A stretch of 5,834 bases of DNA from TMED27 sp963922705 (lineage in GTDB: Bacteria > Pseudomonadota > Alphaproteobacteria > Micavibrionales > Micavibrionaceae), in assembly GCA_963922705.1 (NCBI GenBank), contig CAWUJS010000094.1, positions 1-5,834 on the forward strand, written 5' to 3'. Below the pieces are notes generated by a model. The model had not been told where the DNA came from. It did not search any database and saw nothing but the letters and a program-made list of their open reading frames with translations. The translations under genes were made by a program, and so were the position numbers. Of this stretch, positions 1 to 5,708 are shown one piece after another (within the stretch, counting starts at the first letter, position 1; every line of letters starts with the position of its first letter).

Positions 1-456
1 TCCGAGCTTTTAATGTTTTTCGCTGCACGTTCCTTGCATACAGAGCGCGTGATCAAACCCGCTCTTGAAGAAGGGAAAATCGTTATTTGCGATCGCTTTA
101 CCGATACAACCCGCGCCTATCAAGGCTATGGGCACGGGTTTGATTTATCCAAAATTGAAGCCTTAAACGACATTGTCTTGGAAGGGTTTGAGCCGGATCT
201 CACTTTTATTCTCGATATCGCCCCCAAAACCGGGCTTGCGCGTTCTGAAAGACGGCTAGCTGCGGAGGTTTTGAACATCAAGCAAAAAGAAGACCGTTTT
301 GAAAATCTGGATATTTCTTTTCATGAAAAGCTGCGTCAGGGATTTTTGGAGATTGCAAAAAATAATCCGGCACGCTGTAAAGTTATTGATGCGGATCAGA
401 GCATTGATGACCTTGTAAAAGAGATTTTAGAATCTGCCCTGGAAAGGCTTGCGTAA
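1..456 (+). CDS. tmk: Thymidylate kinase (dTMP kinase), 5'-truncated by window edge
   Basis: The enzyme phosphorylates dTMP to dTDP with ATP in the cytoplasm, an essential step of dTTP synthesis. The frame is open from base 1, so the 151 codons seen are the C-terminal part; roughly 60 residues, including the P-loop, lie outside the window (family about 210 residues). Numbering from the first codon here, the family signature CDRFTD is at residues 30-35, with the dTMP-binding segment YQGYG following at 40-44. A basic lid segment (R81, R84, R85, then D98-R99-F100) follows a strand typical of the family. Basic residues in the lid fit the E. coli-like type II enzymes, but the P-loop needed to confirm this is not visible. 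The TAA stop lies two bases before holB, and an AAAGG inside the gene's end (443-447) can serve as the holB ribosome site. The tmk–holB pair is widely conserved. Identity is very secure. Confidence 0.95.
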   Translation, partial: SELLMFFAARSLHTERVIKPALEEGKIVICDRFTDTTRAYQGYGHGFDLSKIEALNDIVLEGFEPDLTFILDIAPKTGLARSERRLAAEVLNIKQKEDRFENLDISFHEKLRQGFLEIAKNNPARCKVIDADQSIDDLVKEILESALERLA

Positions 457-458
457 AA

Positions 459-1583
459 ATGGATTTATTTGGTGAAGAAGAGGTTTTAGAGACTCCCCAA
501 TCGCAAATTACACAAGAATTCACGCATCCAAGATCGATGGATCGATTGCTTGGTCACGATGCGATTGAAAAAGAGCTGCTGGATTTATTCAATAGCGGGC
601 GCATGCCGCATGGCATTATCCTGAACGGGATCAAAGGCATAGGCAAAGCAACGCTCGCCTATAAGCTCACACGCTTTATTCTAAAAACAGGCTGCAATGA
701 TGATAATCAGGATAGTCTTTTTGGCGGAAGCGATGAAAAACCATCACAATTGGAAATTTCGTCAAACGATCCTGTTTTCGCAAAAGTAGCATCGGGCGGA
801 CATCCCGATCTTTTGACCATTGAACGCGCCTATGATGCGACAAAGAACAAAACAGCTGATAGCCTCGCTGTATCGGAACTTCGTAAAGTAGAGCCTTTTT
901 TACGTATGACCTCCAGCAATGGAGGCTGGCGCGTTGTGCTGATTGATGATGCAGACACCATGAACCGCAATGCGCAAAATGCATTACTCAAAATTTTGGA
1001 AGAACCGCCCAAAAACACAGTGCTAATACTCATAACACACAGGCTAGGGGCTCTGATACCGACGATTCGCTCCCGTACACGCCTAATCAATATCAAGCCA
1101 TTACAGGCCGATGTGATGGCTGATTTACTCAATGCGAAAGGGCATGACCTCAATCATAATGAGCTGCAAATCATTGCCTCCATGGCGGGCGGTTCTTTTG
1201 GAAAGGCTTGTGAGGTTATAGAGCAGGGGGGGCTTGATAGTTTTTCAACAATAATCTCATTGCTGGGCAATCCGGATTGGAGGGCTATCCATACGCTTTC
1301 CGAGCAACTTTCAAAATCGGGGCAAGAACAAGCCTATAGAGCGTTTACTGAGAATTTTATCTGGATCTTTAAAACGCTTTGTTTTACCAAAGCACGCGGT
1401 CATGCCTTGCCGGATTATCTTGATATCGAGCCGCTTTCATCAACCCTCAAACAAACATCGCTTAATCAACTATTAAAAATATGCGAAGAATTATCTGCGC
1501 ATTTTGAGATGACAGAACGCAGTAACCTTGATAAAAGACAAGCCATATTGGGGGCATTCCAAATCGTTGCCGCCTGTAAATAA
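459..1583 (+). CDS. holB: DNA polymerase III subunit delta' (clamp loader)
   Basis: Delta' is the stator subunit of the clamp loader that opens the beta clamp and places it on primed DNA. The 374-residue product has an AAA+ layout. A Walker A motif, GIKGIGKAT, is at residues 57-65; a Walker B-like LIDDAD ends at 163-166 (DDAD rather than DEAD). A sensor-1-type TH pair is at 193-194, and the SRC-position motif reads SRT at 205-207. An alpha-helical collar domain fills the C-terminal third. The stretch after Walker A has a single cysteine (C79), so the four-cysteine zinc module of E. coli delta' is absent; I believe this is common in Alphaproteobacteria. The protein is somewhat longer than E. 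coli HolB (334 residues). The ATG is two bases after tmk, and metG follows after 18 bases. DnaX (tau/gamma) is the main alternative, but its length, N-terminal sequence and tmk linkage favour HolB. Confidence 0.94.
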   Translation: MDLFGEEEVLETPQSQITQEFTHPRSMDRLLGHDAIEKELLDLFNSGRMPHGIILNGIKGIGKATLAYKLTRFILKTGCNDDNQDSLFGGSDEKPSQLEISSNDPVFAKVASGGHPDLLTIERAYDATKNKTADSLAVSELRKVEPFLRMTSSNGGWRVVLIDDADTMNRNAQNALLKILEEPPKNTVLILITHRLGALIPTIRSRTRLINIKPLQADVMADLLNAKGHDLNHNELQIIASMAGGSFGKACEVIEQGGLDSFSTIISLLGNPDWRAIHTLSEQLSKSGQEQAYRAFTENFIWIFKTLCFTKARGHALPDYLDIEPLSSTLKQTSLNQLLKICEELSAHFEMTERSNLDKRQAILGAFQIVAACK

Positions 1584-1601
1584 CTTTAGACAGGATACAA
1601 A

Positions 1602-3170
1602 ATGCCAGATAAAGGCTCATTTTATATTACAACTGCAATTTCATACGTAAATGGTGCGCCGCATCTGGGGCATGCTTATGAATCAATCCTTACCGATGTT
1701 ATGGCGCGTTTTAAACGCCTTGATGGCTATGATGTGATGTTTTTAACCGGCACGGACGAGCATGGCGAGAAAGTCGCTAAAACGGCTGCTGAAAACGGTG
1801 TCACGGCACAGGAATTTGCCGATCAAAACGCTGCGAAATTCGTTGAAATGACAAAATTGTTGAATATTTCAAATGATGATTTCATTCGCACAACCGAGGA
1901 TCGCCATCACAAAGCATCGCAAGCGCTTTGGCAAAAGCTGGAGGAGAATGGCGATATTTATCTTGGAAAATATGAAGGGTGGTATTCTGTCCGGGAAGAG
2001 GGTTATTTCACCGAAGATGAGTTGCAAACTGATCCGACAACAGGAGATAAATTAAGCCCCAATGGAACGCCTGTGGCGTGGGTTGAGGAAGAAAGCTACT
2101 TTTTTAGGCTTTCCGCTTATACGGATAAATTACTGGCTTATTACAAAGAGAATCCTGAATTTATACAGCCCGATACGCGCCGCAATGAAATCATGGCTTT
2201 TGTCGGGCAAGAGGGTGGCCTAAGGGATTTATCAATATCCCGCCATAAAGACCGCCTGCATTGGGGAATTCCTGTTCCCGGTAATGAAGATCATGTGATG
2301 TATGTGTGGCTGGATGCGCTGACAAACTATATTACTGCCCTTGGCTATCCTGATATTGAAGCGGACACGTACACCCAAAACTGGCCAGCCAATTACCATG
2401 TTATCGGCAAGGATATCACACGTTTTCATACAATTTACTGGCCTGCCTTTTTAATGGCGGCAAATATCGATATTCCTAAAACTGTCTTTGCGCATGGTTT
2501 TATCAATGTTGATGGTACGAAAATGTCTAAATCCATTGGCAATGTTTTATCACCATCCGGCATGGTGGAGACGTACGGCCTTGATCAAATCCGTTATTTC
2601 CTGATGCGTGAAATCCCGCATGGGCAAGATGGAAACTTCAGCCATGAGCAAGCGATTACGCGCATGAATGCGGATCTTGCCAATGGCATGGGTAATCTGG
2701 CACAACGTACGCTTTCCATGGTCTATAAAAATTGTGATGCAAAGATACCGGATAATGCGGATATGACAGAAGACGATAGGGCGCTTCTGGCACAAATTAA
2801 TGATTGTCATGAAAAAGCGATGAAAAAGGTAGAGGCTTTCAAAATCCACCGCGCTCTCGAGGAAATTTGGCGCGGCGTGTCTGCTGCCAATGGCTATATA
2901 GACGCGCAAGAGCCATGGTCTTTGAAGAAAGAAAACCCGGAGCGGATGAAAATAGTGCTTTACACACTCGCGGAAGCCATCAGACGCCTTGCCATCATGA
3001 TACAACCCGTAACACCTAGTGCGGCTGGAAAAATCCTTGATCAGCTTAAAATTGAAAAAGATGTACGGAAGTTTATACATCTCAATGATGATTTCATATT
3101 AAAGCCCGGGATAGAAATCGATAAGCCGGAAGGGGTCTTCCCAAGGATTATAGAAGAAGAGGCGGCATAG
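1602..3170 (+). CDS. metG: Methionyl-tRNA synthetase
   Basis: This class Ia synthetase attaches methionine to initiator and elongator tRNA-Met in the cytoplasm. The 522-residue product starts with the usual strand and then the HIGH motif as HLGH (residues 21-24). A GTDEHG motif follows in the Rossmann domain, and KMSKS is at 307-311. The anticodon-binding helical domain carries the expected NLAQR segment and a tryptophan in an EPW motif (W439), which probably corresponds to the E. coli anticodon-contacting Trp461. The connective domain around residues 124-165 (GWYSVREEGYF) has no cysteines, so this is a zinc-free form. There is no C-terminal tRNA-binding (Trbp111-like) dimerisation domain; the length matches the short alphaproteobacterial type. 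The start is supported by AGGA at 1592-1595, six bases upstream. The TAG stop abuts the tatD ATG with no gap. Confidence 0.97.
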   Translation: MPDKGSFYITTAISYVNGAPHLGHAYESILTDVMARFKRLDGYDVMFLTGTDEHGEKVAKTAAENGVTAQEFADQNAAKFVEMTKLLNISNDDFIRTTEDRHHKASQALWQKLEENGDIYLGKYEGWYSVREEGYFTEDELQTDPTTGDKLSPNGTPVAWVEEESYFFRLSAYTDKLLAYYKENPEFIQPDTRRNEIMAFVGQEGGLRDLSISRHKDRLHWGIPVPGNEDHVMYVWLDALTNYITALGYPDIEADTYTQNWPANYHVIGKDITRFHTIYWPAFLMAANIDIPKTVFAHGFINVDGTKMSKSIGNVLSPSGMVETYGLDQIRYFLMREIPHGQDGNFSHEQAITRMNADLANGMGNLAQRTLSMVYKNCDAKIPDNADMTEDDRALLAQINDCHEKAMKKVEAFKIHRALEEIWRGVSAANGYIDAQEPWSLKKENPERMKIVLYTLAEAIRRLAIMIQPVTPSAAGKILDQLKIEKDVRKFIHLNDDFILKPGIEIDKPEGVFPRIIEEEAA

Positions 3171-3965
3171 ATGTGGATTGATAGCCACTGTCATCTTAAT
3201 CATGCGACTTTTGAGGGGCGTACACCTGCTGATATTATCAGTGACTTTGATCAGGAAAAAATTGATGGGTGCATTACAATTTGCTGCCGTATCTCTGAAG
3301 AGCTGGATGATTTGCTTGCCATTTGTAATGCCCATAAAAACGTGAATTGCTCCATTGGAACGCATCCTTGTGATGCTAGCAATGCGGGCGAAAAAGCCAC
3401 AACGCTTGAACAACTTATGGCATTGGCGCAATCTGATAAAAATATTGTCGCAATTGGCGAAAGCGGCCTTGATTATTATTGGGATAAAGCCACGCCGGAA
3501 GACCAAATGAGTTCATTTCGAAAACACATACACGCCGCACAACAGACAGGGCTCCCCCTCATTGTCCATGCACGTGATGCTGATGAGGATATCGGTGCAA
3601 TGTTAAAAGAAGAGTATAATAACGCGCCCTTTGCTTGCGTCATGCATTGCTTTAGCGCTGGAGAAAAATTAGCGATGGATGCGATTGAATTGGGGTTTTA
3701 TATCTCTTTCTCTGGTATTGTGACGTTTAAAAATGCCTTAGAAATTCAGGAAATCGCGAAAACAATTCCCAAAGATCGTATTTTGATTGAAACAGATGCT
3801 CCTTTCCTTGCGCCCGTGCCTCATCGCGGTCAAACAAATCAACCGTCTTATGTGCGGTATGTCGGTGAATTTTTGGCCAATTTACGGCAAGAAACTGCAG
3901 AAAATTTCGCACAAATCACCAGAAATAATTTTTATAACCTCTTCAAAACAGCGAAATTTAGCTAA
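3171..3965 (+). CDS. tatD: TatD family metal-dependent DNase/hydrolase
   Basis: TatD proteins are TIM-barrel metal-dependent hydrolases; characterised members have 3'-5' exonuclease or DNase activity linked to DNA repair and fragmentation. The 264-residue product has every expected metal ligand: HxH at H6 and H8 in the opening strand, E97 in GESGLDYYW, H133 in IVHARDAD, H159 in VMHCFS, and D209 in ETDAPF, followed by the PxPxRG-like segment at PVPHRGQTNQP. Length is normal for the family. The ATG immediately follows the metG TAG, and AAGAGG at 3157-3162, eight bases upstream inside metG, is a good ribosome site, so translation is probably coupled. In E. coli the related ycfH also lies next to tmk–holB, which fits this context. 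The precise substrate is not determinable from sequence, and the symbol follows family usage. Confidence 0.93.
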   Translation: MWIDSHCHLNHATFEGRTPADIISDFDQEKIDGCITICCRISEELDDLLAICNAHKNVNCSIGTHPCDASNAGEKATTLEQLMALAQSDKNIVAIGESGLDYYWDKATPEDQMSSFRKHIHAAQQTGLPLIVHARDADEDIGAMLKEEYNNAPFACVMHCFSAGEKLAMDAIELGFYISFSGIVTFKNALEIQEIAKTIPKDRILIETDAPFLAPVPHRGQTNQPSYVRYVGEFLANLRQETAENFAQITRNNFYNLFKTAKFS

Positions 3966-3968
3966 AAC

Positions 3969-4763
3969 ATGCATAAAAACCTTAAAATTACTGTTCTAGG
4001 ATGCGGAAACTCTACCGGAGTGCCTGCAATTGGTAATTTTTGGGGAGATTGCGATCCAAATGAGCCAAAAAACAGACGTACACGCTCTTCTATTGCTGTT
4101 CAATCCGATCAAACAACACTTATCATCGATACTGGCCCCGATTTTCGTTCACAAATGAACCGAGAAGAGATTAGCGATATAGATGCCGTTCTTTATACGC
4201 ATCAACATAACGACCATACAATGGGCATGGATGAGCTAAGAGCGCTTAAGTTTTTAAACAAAAAAGATAAAATTCCTATTTATGCATCACCGGAGACGCT
4301 CGAAGATCTCGAACACCGCTTCAAATATCTCTTTAAAGGCGGCAATCACAGCCTTTATCCACCAATTATCGAAAGCAATATCATTCCCCTTGATGCATAC
4401 GGCAAAGAGATGCGGATTGGTGATATAAGCTTTATCCCGTTTGAACAAGACCACGGTAGCTGTATGTCTGTTGGCTATAGATTTGGTGATTTCGCGTATT
4501 CGGTTGATATGCTTGATTTAGATGATATCGCAATTGAAACTTTATCAGGCATAAAAACATGGCTCGTTGATTGCGCCGCGTATAAAAATGATCATAATGC
4601 CGTTCACGCGAGCCTGAATAAAATTATTGCTCTTAATCAAGAAATTAAAGCTAAAACTGTTTACTTAACCAGCTTGTCACTAGTAGCAGACTACCAAACC
4701 TTTTTAAAAGACTGCCCGGAAGGTTTTTTTCCATCTTATGATGGTTTGATATTAGTCATATGA
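3969..4763 (+). CDS. MBL-fold metallohydrolase, PhnP-like, C-terminal His ligand apparently lost
   Basis: This is a 264-residue metallo-beta-lactamase-fold hydrolase of the PhnP/RNase Z-like branch, found after tatD in many Alphaproteobacteria; the native substrate is unknown, with cyclic phosphodiesters a reasonable guess. It opens with the GCGNSTGVP loop and has IDTGPDFR near residue 55. The core motif THQHNDH gives H78, H80, D82 and H83; H162 lies in EQDHG and D180 in SVDM. The C-terminal segment, normally TN-M/L-x-H with an acidic residue then DY, reads T234-S-L-S-L-V-A-D241-Y and has no histidine, so one metal ligand seems missing. H209 and H213 lie in the usual His-bearing loop. The ATG is the first possible start after the tatD TAA, which is in the same frame three bases upstream. 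No Shine-Dalgarno is evident, so expression probably depends on coupling with tatD. The fold is certain; full activity is not. Confidence 0.88.
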   Translation: MHKNLKITVLGCGNSTGVPAIGNFWGDCDPNEPKNRRTRSSIAVQSDQTTLIIDTGPDFRSQMNREEISDIDAVLYTHQHNDHTMGMDELRALKFLNKKDKIPIYASPETLEDLEHRFKYLFKGGNHSLYPPIIESNIIPLDAYGKEMRIGDISFIPFEQDHGSCMSVGYRFGDFAYSVDMLDLDDIAIETLSGIKTWLVDCAAYKNDHNAVHASLNKIIALNQEIKAKTVYLTSLSLVADYQTFLKDCPEGFFPSYDGLILVI

Positions 4764-4793
4764 AGCTTTCGTTATTCACTCCGAAAGGGGCTT
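4763..4793. repeat. Inverted repeat just after the MBL gene, possible weak terminator
   Basis: CTTTCG (4766-4771) pairs perfectly with CGAAAG (4782-4787) around a 10-base loop. After a GGG bulge, AAG (4763-4765) can pair with CTT (4791-4793). It begins at the last base of the MBL stop codon, where a terminator for the + operon would be expected. However, the next bases are AAATTAAC, with no T-run on the + strand, and the - strand reading is not followed by a T-run either. It could be a 3'-end stabilising hairpin or chance. The stem is seen directly; terminator function is a guess. Confidence 0.3.
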
Positions 4794-4854
4794 AAATTAA
4801 CAAAAGTCGCGCTTCAAAATAGAATCAACCCATCTATTACCTCAGGAGTGATAA
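4772..4854. other. Long-range paired element in the convergent intergenic region
   Basis: TTA-t-TCACTCC (4772-4782) pairs with GGAGTGATAA (4845-4854), giving ten base pairs with one bulged T and enclosing 62 bases. Inside, AGAATC and its surroundings contain a second hairpin: on the - strand AATAGA pairs with TCTATT across nine bases. The long stem uses the same bases as the loop of the local hairpin at 4763-4793, so the two cannot fully coexist. The whole 4764-4912 gap has no open reading frame of note. In many Alphaproteobacteria the region downstream of zapA holds 6S RNA, but I see none of its recognisable sequence here and the element is too short. Confidence 0.3.
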
Positions 4855-4912
4855 TTTATATTATGGCAAGTTATAGGTTTTCTTAATTTTTGAGGCTCTA
4901 GCAAAGCTCATT

Positions 4913-5248
4913 TCAAGCTGTCTGAATACGTTTGGCAATTTTATCGATACGACCTGCGAGATAATCGATTGCCTGAACAATCTCTTCTTCTTCGGCAGGA
5001 TCAATCTGGTTTTCCTGTGCGCTTTGTGTTTGTTGCCCAATGTTATCACGCATGTCAAACACTTCATCAGACAACATAAGTGCAGTTAAAACAAGCAAGT
5101 GCTTTTCATTATCTGCAGCACCTGCCTGAGCAATACTTTTTAGGCGGCGATCAACGTATTTTCCAAGATCTCTCACACGTCTCTCTTGTCCATCCTGACA
5201 AGATATTCCGTAGTTTTTGCCGCTAATTGTTATATTAACTTCACCCAT
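4913..5248 (-). CDS. zapA: Cell division protein ZapA
   Basis: ZapA is a cytoplasmic Z-ring-associated protein that cross-links FtsZ protofilaments and stabilises the division ring at midcell. The 111-residue product shows the family's two parts. An N-terminal globular domain opens with VNITISGKNYGISCQDGQE and continues through the helix RVRDLGKYVDRRL (residues 24-36). A long helix then contains LLVLTALMLSDEVFDM (51-66), followed by an acidic stretch at 86-89 and a basic, heptad-like tail (IDKIAKRI, 101-108) suited to the tetramer coiled coil. Length is typical. The ATG has TAAGGA eight bases upstream (5257-5262 on the + numbering). It is the second gene of a - strand pair, 33 bases after a small coiled-coil gene, and converges on the MBL operon. 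In related genomes 6S RNA and a 5-formyltetrahydrofolate cyclo-ligase gene often follow zapA; here the opposite-strand operon is there instead. Confidence 0.93.
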   Translation of the reverse strand: MGEVNITISGKNYGISCQDGQERRVRDLGKYVDRRLKSIAQAGAADNEKHLLVLTALMLSDEVFDMRDNIGQQTQSAQENQIDPAEEEEIVQAIDYLAGRIDKIAKRIQTA

Positions 5249-5281
5249 GACTTTAATCCTTATTACATAGTAAATATCAGG

Positions 5282-5521
5282 CTATGCTGATTCCGAGAGG
5301 ACTTGCTCCACACGTTCAATGGCAATATCCAAACGTTTCGCAACAAGCGCTGGATCAACTGCAGTCTCATTTGCCTTTGTCGTGCTTTCATTCGCCGCCG
5401 ATAAATTTCCAAACATATCGCGCTGCTGACCTGTCAGGTTAGATTCAAGACCAGTAACCGACCCTTCAAGGTTATTCAAAGACTTATTAAGCTTTTCTAA
5501 TGCCTGTTTGATTGCGGACAC
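5282..5521 (-). CDS. Small coiled-coil protein upstream of zapA (DUF4164/ZauP-like)
   Basis: This 79-residue protein is likely a cytoplasmic coiled-coil partner of ZapA. Hydrophobic residues I4, L8, L11, L15, L18, V22, L25 and L29 follow an exact 4-3 heptad spacing. A second run, V60, L64, A67, V71 and V74, does the same near the C-terminus. Between them lies a polar Ser/Thr/Asn/Ala-rich linker (about 41-55). There is no signal peptide, membrane segment or enzymatic motif. The start is GTG, chosen because AGGAA (5529-5533 in + numbering) sits seven bases upstream and no better ATG is near; the stop is TAG. The position, between divergent tkt and zapA, matches the alphaproteobacterial DUF4164 family. 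Caulobacter ZauP is a coiled-coil protein encoded with zapA that helps focus the Z-ring, and I infer a similar role. Family assignment rests on context and composition, not on an alignment. Confidence 0.8.
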   Translation of the reverse strand: MSAIKQALEKLNKSLNNLEGSVTGLESNLTGQQRDMFGNLSAANESTTKANETAVDPALVAKRLDIAIERVEQVLSESA

Positions 5522-5528
5522 AACTATG

Positions 5529-5533
5529 TTCCT
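5529..5533 (-). promoter_or_regulatory. Ribosome binding site fixing the GTG start of the coiled-coil gene
   Basis: On the - strand AGGAA lies seven bases before the GTG at 5521-5519, preceded by a run of A. No in-frame ATG is similarly placed, so this site decides the start. Confidence 0.65.
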
Positions 5534-5562
5534 TTTTTCAATTGGTTTTTTGAATACCTAAA

Positions 5563-5590
5563 ATTAACAGTTCAAAAAATTAGCGGTCAA
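5563..5590 (-). promoter_or_regulatory. Putative sigma-70-type promoter for the coiled-coil–zapA operon
   Basis: On the - strand a TTGACC -35 box (5590-5585) is followed after 16 bases by GTTAAT (5568-5563), matching the -10 consensus at four of six positions. Transcription would start near 5555, giving a leader of about 35 bases before the GTG. The -35 box is strong; the -10 box is ordinary for Alphaproteobacteria, where it is less conserved. The surrounding AT-rich sequence makes chance -10 matches easy, so the exact start is uncertain. Confidence 0.5.
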
Positions 5591-5643
5591 CTAATACTCG
5601 TTTTTTTATACGAATAAACCACAGATATCTTTTTTGCATGCTC

Positions 5644-5672
5644 TTGACCTGCGTGCTGTGGAATTGCATTCT
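5644..5672 (+). promoter_or_regulatory. Putative sigma-70-type promoter for tkt
   Basis: TTGACC (5644-5649) is followed by a 17-base spacer and CATTCT (5667-5672), a weak -10 match. TTCTAT at 5669-5674 is an alternative with a longer spacer. Transcription would start near 5679, leaving about 30 bases before the ATG at 5709. The call rests mainly on the -35 box, its position, and the lack of any other room for a tkt promoter. Confidence 0.45.
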
Positions 5673-5708
5673 ATTTGGCGTTTAATTGAAATTATGAAAG
5701 TTTTTAAT

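Noticed and set aside
676..1153. Two overlapping - strand open frames inside holB
   Set aside because: Antisense to motif-bearing holB sequence and of atypical composition; not real genes.
2550..3080. A 176-codon open frame on the - strand inside metG
   Set aside because: It lies wholly antisense to a clear methionyl-tRNA synthetase, and its Arg/His/Phe/Cys-rich product resembles no family; it is a shadow of the real gene.
3099..3506. A 135-codon - strand open frame across the metG–tatD junction
   Set aside because: Antisense to two well-supported genes, with no ribosome site or recognisable domain.
3787..3999. A 70-codon + strand open frame spanning the end of tatD and start of the MBL gene
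   Set aside because: Out of frame with both real genes, which carry complete family motifs through this stretch.
4891..4910. Small hairpin in the convergent region as a zapA terminator
   Set aside because: Only about five base pairs with a bulge, followed by A rather than T in the zapA direction.
4764..4912. 6S RNA (ssrS) downstream of zapA
   Set aside because: The position fits related genomes, but the gap is shorter than a usual 6S RNA and I see no long irregular hairpin with the characteristic central bubble or family sequence on either strand.
4861..5067. A 68-codon - strand open frame overlapping the end of zapA
   Set aside because: Out of frame with zapA, whose reading matches the family to its C-terminus; no supporting start site.
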